From contig NZ_QVLR01000060.1 in NCBI RefSeq assembly GCF_014822185.1, positions 104,721 to 168,720 on the forward strand: a stretch of DNA of 64,000 nt, written 5' to 3'. Below, piece by piece: positions 53,963-63,254 of the stretch. Source of the stretch: Azoarcus sp. Aa7. GTDB lineage: Bacteria > Pseudomonadota > Gammaproteobacteria > Burkholderiales > Rhodocyclaceae. The stretch's first letter is position 1, and the number at the start of each line of letters is the position of its first letter. Under the pieces are notes generated by a model. The model was not told the origin of the DNA, ran no database searches, and saw nothing but the letters and a program-made list of their open reading frames with translations. Position numbers and translations under genes: made by a program.

Positions 53963-54394
53963 CTACTTCTTCTTCGGAATCAGATCCACGACCCAGATCT
54001 CGGCGGCTTCGGTAGTGCTCGGGTTCCGGAACCAGTGCGTCGTGTCGGCGTTTTCGTACCACGTGTCGCCGACGGCAAGCGTGCGCTTGGCTTCGCCTCG
54101 ATACTCGATGAGGGTCCCCTTCGTGACGCGAACGATGCCGGGACGGCCCGCGTGCGGGTGGTTATGGATGGCACCGCCCGGTTCGAGCCCGACGACACGC
54201 GCGCGCAAATCGTAATCGCCGAGCGCACCGGGCAGGTTGTGAGGGGCCAGATCGACCAGCCCGACGGCATCGGCCGCGCCGGTCAGGCCGATGGGTTTCT
54301 CGGGCGCGGTATCGGCGGCGTGCGCCGCAGCCGGTATCAACAATGCACAGCTCAACAACGGTGCAACAAACCGCCGGGAAATCGGGAACCTCAT
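53963..54394 (-). CDS. Secreted cupin-domain protein
   Basis: A 143-aa protein with signal peptide (cleavage near AAAHA-AD) and a single cupin barrel: AIHNHPHAGRPGIVRVTKGTLIEYRGEAKRTLAVGDTWYENADTTHWFRN. The metal ligands HxHxxxxG and the later His (TTHW) are intact. Small periplasmic cupins of this kind have no assigned reaction. Single gene; a long gene-free stretch lies upstream. Confidence 0.85.
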   Translation of the reverse strand: MRFPISRRFVAPLLSCALLIPAAAHAADTAPEKPIGLTGAADAVGLVDLAPHNLPGALGDYDLRARVVGLEPGGAIHNHPHAGRPGIVRVTKGTLIEYRGEAKRTLAVGDTWYENADTTHWFRNPSTTEAAEIWVVDLIPKKK

Positions 54395-54943
54395 GGATGC
54401 CTCCGCTTTGTGGGTGTTTGTTCGTCGCGGCGTTACGGGCTGTGGGGTCTGTCCACGATAGAACGCGAAATGCATCTGTGCCAATTTATCGGCATGCCGC
54501 GAACCGTCGGTCGCACGTGCCATCGATCCGGTGGGCGAGCTAATCGGCGCCACCGCGTGTTGCAGCCGGCCGAGCTGTTTCCCGTGGCACACATCAGCCG
54601 CCGGATACCCGACCGAGCGCACTCATTTGGCGCTCAACGCGTCTCCGTTATCCCAATGCTGGTGCAGATAACAGCCACGCGAAAACGCAGATACAACGCA
54701 CGGCTTTGTTTTGATTGCATTTTCTGGCCACTGTTATAGAGGCCCGCAACTTGCGTGTTTCAAGCGGAGCGTCGATTGCCACGATGTCTGATATTGGATG
54801 CTCACGGGACAAGACCTTGTGGTCACTGCCCCTTCGCGACGTCATTCCGCCTGAGCCGACACCCTGTTCATCTGGTTCGTGTTCCAGAACGGCTCGCAGG
54901 AAGACTCGTTCGTCTTCATCCTTCGATCGAGAGGAGACATGCC
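54395..54943. other. 549-bp stretch without a gene between the cupin and CBS genes
   Basis: Short open frames exist on both strands but none has coding character or a ribosome site. It contains the promoters of the two divergent genes; a candidate for the CBS gene is annotated at 54711. No tRNA or long repeat is seen. Confidence 0.5.
54711..54739 (+). promoter_or_regulatory. Candidate sigma-70 promoter of the CBS gene
   Basis: TTGATT (54711) and TTATAG (54734) separated by 17 bp, in the most AT-rich part of the region. The leader to the ATG at 54944 would be about 200 nt. Confidence 0.35.
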
Positions 54944-55378
54944 ATGCCCTACCGCCCCATTCGCGACGTCATTGGTCAACGCCCATTCCCTACGGTCTCA
55001 CCAGGCAGCACGATCCGCAATTCGTCGATCATCATGAGGGAGTTGAAATCCTCGGCAGTTCTGGTGGTGGAAAAGGGAAAGTTGCTCGGTATCCTGACGG
55101 AGCGGGACATCGTGTTCCGGGTCGTCGCCATGGGGCTCGATCCGGCGGCCACGTCGGTCGAGAGCATCATGACCACGCAGGTGCAGACGATCCACAAGGA
55201 CAAGCCTTTCGGCCACGCCTTGCATCTGATGTACGAAGGCGGATTCCGCCACATGCCGGTCGTCGACGATGGCGGGACTCCGGTCGGGTTGCTTGCCGCG
55301 CATGATGCGCTCGACATCGATGGTCTGCAGCTGGAGCACGATCTGGTTCGCCGCGAGGAGATCTCGGTCATCCTCTGA
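54944..55378 (+). CDS. Two-CBS-domain protein
   Basis: A 144-aa protein made of a CBS pair: STIRNSSIIMRELKSSAVLVVEKGKLLGILTERDIVFRVV, then MTTQVQTIHKDKPFGHALHLMYEGGFRHMPVVDDGGTPVGLLAAHDALDI. CBS pairs bind adenine nucleotides and act as energy or redox sensors. GAGGAGACA precedes the ATG. The unknown gene at 55421 follows 42 bp later and is probably cotranscribed. Confidence 0.9.
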   Translation: MPYRPIRDVIGQRPFPTVSPGSTIRNSSIIMRELKSSAVLVVEKGKLLGILTERDIVFRVVAMGLDPAATSVESIMTTQVQTIHKDKPFGHALHLMYEGGFRHMPVVDDGGTPVGLLAAHDALDIDGLQLEHDLVRREEISVIL

Positions 55379-55420
55379 CGCACGGCATGAAGAGGCGCGG
55401 ATCCCATCGCCGAATGAAAC

Positions 55421-56401
55421 ATGTGTCGTCTCATCATGGACAGCAACGGACCGGTCATTCAATTGGCACAGCCGCCGGGCGGGGACGTTCCCTTGCCGGA
55501 GGGGACGCGGCGAATCATTGACCGGCAGGAGCGGGTTTTCTACTGCGGGTACTGGGTCAAGACCTACCCTCTGCCCGCAGACTCCTTGCAGGGCAAGAAA
55601 AACCTGATCGAAGCACTGACACGCCGCCTCTTCAATCACACGGAACACGGCCTGAACGTTCCCGGATCGCGCCTCAACGACGCGCGTGCGGCCTACGAGG
55701 CTGAAACCGATCCGGCCATGCGCCGCGTAAAGGGCGGGATGCTGGCGGGCGCACTGTCCAACCGGGCGACGGACATCTTCCGCCGCTTGGTGGAACTGCA
55801 GGCCGACGGCGTGGAGATCCTGCCCGACTACCCGCTGATTGAGGAATGCGGACGCTGCCTGATGGAGGCACTGGAATTGGGACGCCTGGTCCTGCATCGC
55901 AGCGGCGAAGAGGGCATCGACGAGCTGTGGGGCGAGCCTTTCCGCGCCTACTCGTTGTCGGTCGAGGAGTTTTACGAGAGCCGCTACGTCAAGATCGGCC
56001 AATGCATGCGCGACATCGACAGGATCGCGGCGAGCATGATCGCGAATTTCAGCGGCATTCCCGTCTTTGAAGGCATTGCGCCCGCGGTGACGGAATTCGC
56101 GGCGGCGGCGCGGATCAAGTGCGAGACGCTGCGGACCGATCGGGATATCTTCGATGTGTGGTCGAAGTTCGTTACCGCCGGCGAGCGGCTTGCCGGCTTC
56201 GCGCACGGGCATGGACGCGGCAGCAGGGGGCGCCCTTCAGGCCGGCGCCTGCACGGCCACGCAGACGGCATCCAGCTGATCCAGGCCGGCCGCTCGCTGA
56301 TCTTCTATATCGTGCGTGCCCGCACGCCGATGCCGAAGAGCACACGCGAATACATCGAGCGCATTGCTTTCTATCGTGAGCGCGGGCGCATGCCCCGATG
56401 A
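55421..56401 (+). CDS. Unrecognised 326-aa cytoplasmic protein following the CBS gene
   Basis: No known family was recognised. The N-terminal part contains FYCGYWVKTYPLPADSLQGKKNLIEALTRRLFNHTEHGLNVPG, the middle a CxxC (EECGRC) and acidic helical stretches (RYVKIGQCMRDIDRIAASMIANFSG), and the C-terminus a basic segment GHGRGSRGRPSGRRLHGHADG followed by a final domain. There is no signal peptide or membrane segment. The coding bias matches its neighbours, so it is a real gene. An alternative ATG is at 55436. Confidence 0.7.
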   Translation: MCRLIMDSNGPVIQLAQPPGGDVPLPEGTRRIIDRQERVFYCGYWVKTYPLPADSLQGKKNLIEALTRRLFNHTEHGLNVPGSRLNDARAAYEAETDPAMRRVKGGMLAGALSNRATDIFRRLVELQADGVEILPDYPLIEECGRCLMEALELGRLVLHRSGEEGIDELWGEPFRAYSLSVEEFYESRYVKIGQCMRDIDRIAASMIANFSGIPVFEGIAPAVTEFAAAARIKCETLRTDRDIFDVWSKFVTAGERLAGFAHGHGRGSRGRPSGRRLHGHADGIQLIQAGRSLIFYIVRARTPMPKSTREYIERIAFYRERGRMPR

Positions 56402-56546
56402 GGGGCTGCGCTGGTCCCCGGTTGAAAGCGGTTGATTGGACCGAAGGTCCGGCCCGCTTTCGTCATCCGGTTTGCGCGGAGCGTGCGACTCCACCGCGTC
56501 GCGCCGATGACGAACGGGCCGGGTTGGCTCAAATTGAGCTGGCTAT

Positions 56547-57932
56547 CTAGCGAGATACCTCGCCGACCGCCGCCCGGCCGACCGGAACGCGACGGTCGGC
56601 AAAGTAGTCCTGTGTCAGTTTTGCCACGATCGGGGACAGAAGCAGCAAGGAGATCAGGTTCGGGATGGCCATGAAGGCATTCAGCGTGTCGGCGACCAGC
56701 CACACGAAGTCCAGTTGCGTCACTGCGCCGACCAGAACAAAGAGCGTCCAGAGCACGCGATAGGGTTTTTCGACCGACGTGCCGATCAGGTACTCCCAGC
56801 ACTTCTCGCCGTAGTACGCCCAGCCGAGGATGGTGGTGAAGGCGAAGATCGCCAGCGCGATGGCCAGGAACTGGCCGCCAAAGCCCGGGAATGCGGTGAC
56901 GAAGGCGCTCGAACTCAGTGCCGCGCCCTTGAGGCCGCTGCTCCAGACGCCGGTCACGATCAGCACCAGGCCGGTCATGGTGCACACGATGATGGTGTCG
57001 ATGAAGGTGCCCATCATGCCCACCAGGCCGGACTCGACCGGATTTTTGGTCTGGCCGGCCGCCTGCGCGATGCCCGCGGTGCCGAGGCCGGCTTCGTTCG
57101 AGAAGATGCCGCGCGCCACGCCGTAACGCATCGCCATCATCACCGCAGCACCGGCGAAACCGCCCGTTGCCGCCGCGGGGCTGAAGGCGCTCGAAAGGAT
57201 CAGCGAAAAGGCTGCGGGAATCTGGTCGGCATAGATACCGAGCACCGTCAGGGACGCGACGACATAGCCGATGCACATGAACGGCACCAGTTTTTCCGCC
57301 ACCGCGCCGATGCGCTTGACGCCGCCGAGCAGCACGCCGCCGGTGAATACCGCCATCACGACACCGGATACCCACGGATCGATGCCGAAACCGGCTTCCA
57401 GCGCACCGGCGATGCTGTTCGACTGGACCATGTTGCCGATACCGAAGCCGGCCAGGCCGCCGAACAGCGCGAACGCCGCGCCGAGCCAGCGCCAGTGGCG
57501 GCCGAGACCGTTCTTGATCGCGTACATCGGCCCACCGACCTGCTCGCCGTGGTCGTCGGTTTCGCGGTAATGCACCGCAAGCAGCACTTCGGCATATTTG
57601 GTGGCCATGCCGACCAGCGCGGTCATCCACATCCAGAACATGGCACCGGGCCCACCCACGGCGATGGCGGTGGCGACACCGGCGATATTGCCGGTCCCGA
57701 CCGTTGCCGCCAGGGCAGTCATGAGTGCGGCATAGGGCGTAATTTCACCCGGTGCGCCGGGTGCCGCCTTGCGTCCGCGCCAGACCATGACGAAGCCGGC
57801 GATGATCTTGGTCACCGGCATGAACTTGAGGCGCAACTGCAGGAACAGGCCGGTACCAAGGATCGCGATCAGCATCGGCGGCCCCCACACGATGTCGTTG
57901 ATCGCCGTGACGAACTGCGTAAGTGCTTCCAT
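56547..57932 (-). CDS. Sodium:alanine/glycine symporter (AGCS family)
   Basis: A 461-aa inner-membrane transporter with about ten segments. The AGCS pattern is clear: NDIVWGPPMLIAILGTGLFLQLRLKFMP at the start, ALAATVGTGNIAGVATAIAVGGPGAMFWMW, and RGIFSNEAGLGTAGIAQAA. It takes up alanine or glycine with sodium. Its gene begins 41 bp after dadA on the same strand, forming an uptake-plus-oxidation operon for D/L-alanine. Confidence 0.93.
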   Translation of the reverse strand: MEALTQFVTAINDIVWGPPMLIAILGTGLFLQLRLKFMPVTKIIAGFVMVWRGRKAAPGAPGEITPYAALMTALAATVGTGNIAGVATAIAVGGPGAMFWMWMTALVGMATKYAEVLLAVHYRETDDHGEQVGGPMYAIKNGLGRHWRWLGAAFALFGGLAGFGIGNMVQSNSIAGALEAGFGIDPWVSGVVMAVFTGGVLLGGVKRIGAVAEKLVPFMCIGYVVASLTVLGIYADQIPAAFSLILSSAFSPAAATGGFAGAAVMMAMRYGVARGIFSNEAGLGTAGIAQAAGQTKNPVESGLVGMMGTFIDTIIVCTMTGLVLIVTGVWSSGLKGAALSSSAFVTAFPGFGGQFLAIALAIFAFTTILGWAYYGEKCWEYLIGTSVEKPYRVLWTLFVLVGAVTQLDFVWLVADTLNAFMAIPNLISLLLLSPIVAKLTQDYFADRRVPVGRAAVGEVSR

Positions 57933-57973
57933 GGGTTGTCTCCGTGGTTTGTGTTTTCGTGGGACTGCGAGGG

Positions 57974-59227
57974 TCAGGCGTAGCGGGCGACGCCGAGGTC
58001 GTCGATGGCGATGTCGGGATTGCGGCCGCTGACCAGGTCGGCCATGACCCGACCGGTGCCGGCCGCCATGGTCCAGCCGAGCGTTCCATGGCCCGTGCTG
58101 AGGTACAGGTTGGGGTAGCGCGTCTTGCCGATGATCGGCGTGCCGTCGGGTGTCATCGGGCGCAGGCCGGTCCAGAATTCGGCCTGGGCGACGTCACCGC
58201 CTTTGGGGAAGAGGTCACCCACCACGAACTCGAGGGTGCGGCGACGGGCCGTGTCGAGATGCAGGTCGAAGCCCGACAGCTGGGCCGTGCCGCCGACCCG
58301 GATACGATCGCCCAGGCGCGTCACGGCGACCTTGTGGGTCTCGTCCATGATCGTGGACTCGGGCGCCATCGCGGCGTCGTCGATCGGCACCGTGATCGAG
58401 TAGCCCTTGACCGGATAGACCGGAATGTCGATGCCGACCGGCTTGAGCAGTTGTGGCGAATAGCTGCCCAACGCGAGGATGTACTTGTCCGCGGTGAGCA
58501 GGCCGGCGTCGGTGCGCACGCCGGTGATGCGATCACCCGCGTGCTCGATGCCACGAATGTTCACGCCGAAGCGAAATGTCGCGCCGAGGGATTCGGCCAT
58601 CGTGGCGAGGTTCTGGGTGAACTTGAAGCAGTCGCCGGTTTCGTCGCCCGGCAGGCGCAGCGCGCCGACGAACTTGTCCTTGACCAGCGCCAGCGCCGGC
58701 TCGTACTCGAGGTAGGCATTCCCTTCCAGCACCTGAAAAGGAACGCCGTACTGCTTGAGGATCTCGACGTCCTTGCCTACCCCGTCGAGCTGTTTCTGCG
58801 TGCGGAACAACTGCAGCGTACCGTGGCTGCGCTCGTCGTAGCGGATGCCGGTGTCGGCGCGCAGCTCCTTGAGACAGTCGCGGCTGTACTCGGCGAGTCG
58901 CACCATGCGGCTCTTGTTGACGCGGTAGCGCGCCTCCGTGCAGTTGCGCAGCATCGACATGCCCCAGCGCCACATCGCGGGGTCGAGCATCGGCTTGATG
59001 ACCAGCGGGCTGTGGTGCATCAGCATCCACTTGATCGCCTTCAACGGCACGCCGGGGCCCGCCCACGGCGCCGAGTAGCCGGGGGAGACTTCACCGGCAT
59101 TGGCATAGCTGGTTTCCAGCGCGGGCCCCGGCTGCCGATCGACCACGCTGACCTGATGCCCGGCTCGGGCGAGGTAGTAGGCGATAGTGGTCCCGATGAC
59201 GCCACTGCCGAGTACGAGCACATGCAT
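57974..59227 (-). CDS. dadA: D-amino acid dehydrogenase, small (catalytic) subunit
   Basis: A 417-aa FAD enzyme: [61 protein letters not shown] is the DadA N-terminus, and [22 protein letters not shown] the conserved end. It deaminates D-amino acids, chiefly D-alanine, passing electrons to the quinone pool. ATG 59227 is used because it starts at the FAD motif. A perfect sigma-54 promoter lies at 59303-59317 and the TyrR-like activator gene is divergent. Confidence 0.95.
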   Translation of the reverse strand: MHVLVLGSGVIGTTIAYYLARAGHQVSVVDRQPGPALETSYANAGEVSPGYSAPWAGPGVPLKAIKWMLMHHSPLVIKPMLDPAMWRWGMSMLRNCTEARYRVNKSRMVRLAEYSRDCLKELRADTGIRYDERSHGTLQLFRTQKQLDGVGKDVEILKQYGVPFQVLEGNAYLEYEPALALVKDKFVGALRLPGDETGDCFKFTQNLATMAESLGATFRFGVNIRGIEHAGDRITGVRTDAGLLTADKYILALGSYSPQLLKPVGIDIPVYPVKGYSITVPIDDAAMAPESTIMDETHKVAVTRLGDRIRVGGTAQLSGFDLHLDTARRRTLEFVVGDLFPKGGDVAQAEFWTGLRPMTPDGTPIIGKTRYPNLYLSTGHGTLGWTMAAGTGRVMADLVSGRNPDIAIDDLGVARYA

Positions 59228-59302
59228 GCCACTTCTCCCTGAATTTATCCCTGGACCTGCGCCGCGGGAGCGACGTTGCCAGGCTGGACTCAAGGGGATA
59301 CA

Positions 59303-59317
59303 GCAACGCCCGTGCCA
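59303..59317 (-). promoter_or_regulatory. Sigma-54 promoter of the dadA-alanine symporter operon
   Basis: On the minus strand: TGGCAC-GGGCG-TTGC, a full match to the -24/-12 consensus with ten bases between GG and GC. Predicted start near 59291, about 64 nt before the dadA ATG. Confidence 0.85.
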
Positions 59318-59379
59318 ATAAAAAAACGTGTGTTAAAACAAATAGTTAATAACATTCGCACACCTCTGCCGGACTCAGC

Positions 59380-59397
59380 TGTACGTAAATCAGTACA
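59380..59397. promoter_or_regulatory. TyrR/PhhR-like box upstream of dadA
   Basis: TGTACG-TAAATC-AGTACA fits TGTA-N10-TACA. It lies about 65 bp upstream of the dadA -24 element, suitable as an activator site for the divergent TyrR-like protein. Confidence 0.55.
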
Positions 59398-59461
59398 CCA
59401 TCACCCCGACAGCGCGCCTGTTTGCAACAAAATTACCGTATGATCAATGTCTTGCATTGAG

Positions 59462-59498
59462 TGTATCGTTATCAATACACTGTCTTGATAACGATACA
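59462..59498. promoter_or_regulatory. Pair of TyrR/PhhR-like boxes at the activator's own start
   Basis: TGTATC-GTTATC-AATACA (59462-59479) and TGTCTT-GATAAC-GATACA (59481-59498) are 19 bp apart, so two dimers would sit on one DNA face. The second box overlaps the CAGGAG ribosome site of the regulator gene. TATCGTTATCA (59464-59474) and its complement (59487-59497) also form a perfect 11-bp dyad. Autoregulation is likely. Confidence 0.6.
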
Positions 59499-59507
59499 GG
59501 AGCCCTG

Positions 59508-61037
59508 ATGCGCATTGCCATTGTCTTTGACGACCGGGTTGGCATTGCCCATGAGATCCTCGCGGAACTCGCGCGGCGCTCGCTCAATGTCACGGCCGTC
59601 GAGGTCGAGCCGCCGCACATCTACATCGAGGCACCGGCGCTGGATCAAGCCGGACTCATCAAGTTGCGCAGCCAGTTACCGCAGATCGCCGGTGTGCGCA
59701 CCGTCGACGTCGTCGCCATGCTCCCCGGCGCGCAACGGCGCTTGTATCTGGACGCCCTGCTGGCCTCGCAGGCCGATCCGGTGTTCGCCGTCGATGCGAA
59801 GGGGCGCGTGATCGTCGCCAACGGCGCCGCCGTCACGGCAAGCGGAATGTCCGAAGCCGATCTGCGGGCAAGCTCGATGCAGCAACTGATCGGCGATCCG
59901 GGACTGCTGGATGCGCTCGTCGACGGGGGTTATCACCTGCCGGTGCGCGAGATTGATCTCAACGGCGAGCCGTACATGCTGGAGACTCTGCCCCTGCACG
60001 AAACGGGCGGTCGGGTGGCGGGTGCCGTGATGACCCTCCACGCCCCCACTCGCATGGGCGAACGCCTGAGCGCGCTGCAGAATTACGATGCGGGCGGTTT
60101 CGAAGCCATCCTCGGCAATTCACCGGAGATCGACCTGCTCAAGCAGCGCGCGGCGCGCATGGCGCTCGTCGATGCCCCGTTGCTGATTACCGGCGAAACC
60201 GGCACCGGCAAGGAACTGCTCGCCCACGCGTGCCATGCCGGCAGCAGTCGCAGCGCCGAGCCCTTCTTTGCCCTGAACTGCGCCGCGCTTCCGGAGAACC
60301 TCGCCGAAAGCGAGCTGTTCGGCTATTCGCCGGGCGCCTTCACCGGCGCCTTGCGCGGCGGCAAACCGGGCCTGCTCGAACTGGCGGACGGAGGCACGGT
60401 GTTTCTCGACGAGATCGGCGAAATGTCGCCCTACCTGCAGGCCAAGCTGCTCCGCTTCCTCAACGACGGCAGCTTCCGGCGGGTGGGCGGCGATCGTGAA
60501 ATCAAGGTAAACGTCCGCATCATCAGCGCCACCCACCGCGCGCTCGAAGACATGGTGGCCAACGGTCATTTTCGGCAGGATCTGCTGTTTCGACTGAATG
60601 TGCTGACGCTGCACATGCCGCCGTTGCGCGAACGGCCCGGCGATATCCTTCCGCTTGCCCAGTTCTTCCTGGCGCGCGCCTGCGCACAGGCGGGACGCCC
60701 CTTGATGCGCCTGTCGTCGGCAGCGTGCGCCGCCTTGCCGGCGAGCACCTGGCCCGGCAATGTCAGACAGCTCCAGAACGTGATTTTCCGGACGGTGACG
60801 ATGACCGAACGGCTCGTGATTGCCGCGGCCGACCTCGAACTCGCCCACGCGGCGAACCCCGCGGGACGGGATGCGGACAGGGAAGTCACGACGCTTGACG
60901 AGGCTGTCGCGGGCTTCGAGAAGACCTTGCTGCAGCGCCTTTACGGCGATTTCCCTTCCAGCCGGCGACTTGCCAAGCGCCTTGGTGCGTCGCATTCGGC
61001 AATAGCCGCCCGCCTGCGCCGCTACGGCATTGGCTAG
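59508..61037 (+). CDS. TyrR/PhhR-like sigma-54 activator (ACT-PAS-AAA+-HTH)
   Basis: A 509-aa regulator. It begins with an ACT domain (MRIAIVFDDRVGIAHEILAELARRSLNVTAVEVEPPHIY), then a PAS domain (DPVFAVDAKGRVIVANGAAVTASG), an AAA+ domain with Walker A GETGTGKE (229-236), complete GAFTGA at 276-281 and Walker B VFLDEIGEM, and the short TyrR-type helix-turn-helix (SSRRLAKRLGASHSAIAARLRRYGIG). E. coli TyrR has lost GAFTGA; here it is intact, so sigma-54 activation is expected. Its neighbours and boxes point to control of dadA. Start ATG 59508, with CAGGAG upstream. Confidence 0.9.
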   Translation: MRIAIVFDDRVGIAHEILAELARRSLNVTAVEVEPPHIYIEAPALDQAGLIKLRSQLPQIAGVRTVDVVAMLPGAQRRLYLDALLASQADPVFAVDAKGRVIVANGAAVTASGMSEADLRASSMQQLIGDPGLLDALVDGGYHLPVREIDLNGEPYMLETLPLHETGGRVAGAVMTLHAPTRMGERLSALQNYDAGGFEAILGNSPEIDLLKQRAARMALVDAPLLITGETGTGKELLAHACHAGSSRSAEPFFALNCAALPENLAESELFGYSPGAFTGALRGGKPGLLELADGGTVFLDEIGEMSPYLQAKLLRFLNDGSFRRVGGDREIKVNVRIISATHRALEDMVANGHFRQDLLFRLNVLTLHMPPLRERPGDILPLAQFFLARACAQAGRPLMRLSSAACAALPASTWPGNVRQLQNVIFRTVTMTERLVIAAADLELAHAANPAGRDADREVTTLDEAVAGFEKTLLQRLYGDFPSSRRLAKRLGASHSAIAARLRRYGIG

Positions 61038-61088
61038 GACGCCATTTCCGCATCGGCCGTCGGCCTCTGGGCGATGTTCCGATCCTAG

Positions 61089-61511
61089 TGTCGCCTCCGT
61101 GTCGCTGAAACAAGCCTGCCGCACCTGCGAGCCGCCTTCCGCAACCTGCCCGCCCTCGCGCGCGAAGTCGAAACGCCGAGGCCGAGGAATGCCCTGCGGA
61201 GCGCGCTCGAACCCCTCGTCTGGTCACTCGCCCTCGACGAGATCGAGGCCACGGACATCGACCTCCGCCCGCGCCTGCCATTCTGCGGCCCCGACGACTT
61301 CACCGGCCCCGACGACTTCACCGGCCCCGACGACTTCACCGGCCCCGACCGCATCTCCCCGCGCGCCGCCGCGGCGCCCCTGTCGACGCTTCTCCAGCCC
61401 ATCGCCCTCGATCCACTCACCGTCGCGGACGATCCCAATTTCTTGGCGGAGATCGCGAATCAGCCCAACGTGCCGGAGGCGGTCCGTGCGCGGCTGGCGG
61501 ATCTCTTTTGA
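61089..61511 (+). pseudogene. 3' remnant of an unknown gene with GPDDFT repeats
   Basis: From the stop at 61086-61088 the frame is open for 140 codons to TGA 61509-61511, with coding-like content (AFRNLPALAREVETP, RSALEPLVWSLALDEIEATDIDLRPRLPFC, then three GPDDFT units, and DPNFLAEIANQPNVPEAVRARLADLF at the end). There is no ATG, GTG or TTG in its first two thirds, so it looks like the tail of a truncated gene. The family is not recognised. Confidence 0.5.
61287..61349 (+). repeat. 18-bp tandem repeat, three and a half units
   Basis: GGCCCCGACGACTTCACC is repeated perfectly at 61287, 61305 and 61323, followed by a half unit. The unit keeps frame and encodes GPDDFT in the gene fragment. Confidence 0.85.
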
Positions 61512-61958
61512 TGGGGGAGGGGCCGAAAACTCACTCTGTCGTGTCGCTGACGGCTCAACGGGATGGGATGAGCTGGTCGTTCGCAGGCGCGCGGAGGAGT
61601 CACGCATCGTGGAGCCGTCAATCGGTCGAGCGAGAGGTGACGATGGCCCTGCCTATCTTCCGCGATTCTTGCGTCGAGGGCAGAAGGCGGCCATGACCTG
61701 CCGGTGGCGGTTTTTGCCCGAAGCTGACGTTGAGCGGGACCGCTCACCCGCAAGCAGCCATTTGCTTGGGGATGTCAATTTTCGCGCGTGGCGGGCGGTT
61801 TTGTGGAGGGACCGGCCATTGGAGTATCGTTCGGCGAGGTCAGTATCGGCCAACTGCGGGCATGCACTGGCCCCCAATGATTTCCGAAATGAACGTCCGC
61901 AGCGCCCCGGGCAGCCGACGCTCACCAGAGACCAACCAACAACAGTGCAACAAATGTT
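61512..61958. other. 447-bp stretch without a gene, boundary of an AT-richer segment
   Basis: No coding sequence is supported on either strand. Base composition begins to drop in GC here compared with everything to the left, marking a possible junction of acquired DNA. No IS ends or flanking direct repeats could be seen. Confidence 0.45.
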
Positions 61959-63158
61959 CTAAAGTCGTTCACGCATATCTCTCAAGGTAAAGCCAGACAA
62001 TGGCTGATCGACCCCCAGGCTAAGTCCCAGCACCTTGAAACGCTCACCCATCTCACTGGGCAAAGTGAGCCGTTTGACCGCCTGGATCAGTTCCATATGG
62101 GCAACAACATCATCGATATCCGAGGCCGCCACCAGATCATCCAAGCCGTTGCCCATCAGAAAAAAGGCCTGGGTGGTAAAGCCGGTCACCGCAAACCCGG
62201 CCGCCAGCGCCGCCTCGGCCACAGCGGAAAAATCGACATGGGCGGTGATATCCTGCAGCCCGGGGTAGACCATGGGGTCCGGGTGGGCACGGTGCCGATA
62301 GTGGCACATCAGGGTGCCGCGGCTGCGCTCGGGATGATAATACTCGGCCCGGCTGTAGCCATAATCGATCAACAACACAGCCCCGGCGTCAACCGCCTTT
62401 GCCAGCTCCTGCAGCCAGGGGGGCGCCCGCAGATTGATCTCTGATTCGTAGTCTGCGCCCGCCTTTCCCAATTGGGTGGCCACAGCGGCTGCCGCCTCGA
62501 CAAACCCCGGACTCACCGGCCTGTCCCATACCAGCGCTAACCCCTCATCCCGGGACGTCACAAACTGCTCTTTGATTGCCCCCTGCTCCAGCCTAAAACG
62601 GTGCACCGGCATCGCATCCAACAACTCATTGGCAACCACCACACCGCGAAACCCAGCCTCGGGCAGGGTATCCAGCCAGCGTACCCGGTCAACCAAGGTG
62701 GGGACCTTTGTCTGCAGCATCTCACGTTGCCGTGCCCGCAGGTCCGGGCTCAACTCCAGGATCAGATAGGCCTCCGGTAACTGGCCCAGTTGCTCCAGCT
62801 CGGCCAGCAGATCGGCGGCCAATACACCAGAACCGGCCCCCACCTCAAGCAGATGGCCACCGCCCGCCAGTGCCAGCACCTGCCGACACTGGCGGGCAAG
62901 GCATTTGGCAAACAGGGACGAGATCTCCGGTGAGGTAATAAAATCCCCGCTGGGACCAAATTTACGCGAACCCGCCGTGTAATAACCCAGACCGGGCTGA
63001 TACAAGACCATCTCCATATACTGGTCAAAGGGCAACCGCCCGCCCTGGTCAGCGATCGCCTGCTGGACCTGCTCAATGAGTAGCAGACTTTGCGCCTGGG
63101 CATCGGCGCCGGGTTCTGGTAGCTGCGAGGGCCCCATCTGGGCTGCCCGGGGTGGCAT
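61959..63158 (-). CDS. MidA/NDUFAF7-like SAM-dependent methyltransferase
   Basis: A 399-aa protein of the MidA (DUF185) family: GGRLPFDQYMEMVLYQPGLGYYTAG, SRKFGPSGDFITSPEISSLFAKCLA, then the SAM-binding LLEVGAGSGVLAADLLAELE and VVVANELLDAMPVHRF. The human homologue methylates an arginine of complex I; bacterial roles are unclear. ATG 63158 is chosen; GTG at 63197 is a possible upstream start. The sequence is less GC-biased than the rest of the window and uses more A/T third bases, so it may be acquired. Confidence 0.88.
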   Translation of the reverse strand: MPPRAAQMGPSQLPEPGADAQAQSLLLIEQVQQAIADQGGRLPFDQYMEMVLYQPGLGYYTAGSRKFGPSGDFITSPEISSLFAKCLARQCRQVLALAGGGHLLEVGAGSGVLAADLLAELEQLGQLPEAYLILELSPDLRARQREMLQTKVPTLVDRVRWLDTLPEAGFRGVVVANELLDAMPVHRFRLEQGAIKEQFVTSRDEGLALVWDRPVSPGFVEAAAAVATQLGKAGADYESEINLRAPPWLQELAKAVDAGAVLLIDYGYSRAEYYHPERSRGTLMCHYRHRAHPDPMVYPGLQDITAHVDFSAVAEAALAAGFAVTGFTTQAFFLMGNGLDDLVAASDIDDVVAHMELIQAVKRLTLPSEMGERFKVLGLSLGVDQPLSGFTLRDMRERL

Positions 63159-63254
63159 ATGTTCGCTCAAGGAAGGATAAAAGGATGGCTTCACCACATT
63201 TTTCGAGCGCTTCCTTCACGACTGCGTTCGAGAAAATTCTACTTCCGACGACCA

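Noticed and set aside
61030..61962. A plus-strand frame of about 300 codons covering the repeat region and beyond
   Set aside because: It is Ser/Pro/Arg-rich low-complexity sequence out of frame with the better-supported GPDDFT fragment.
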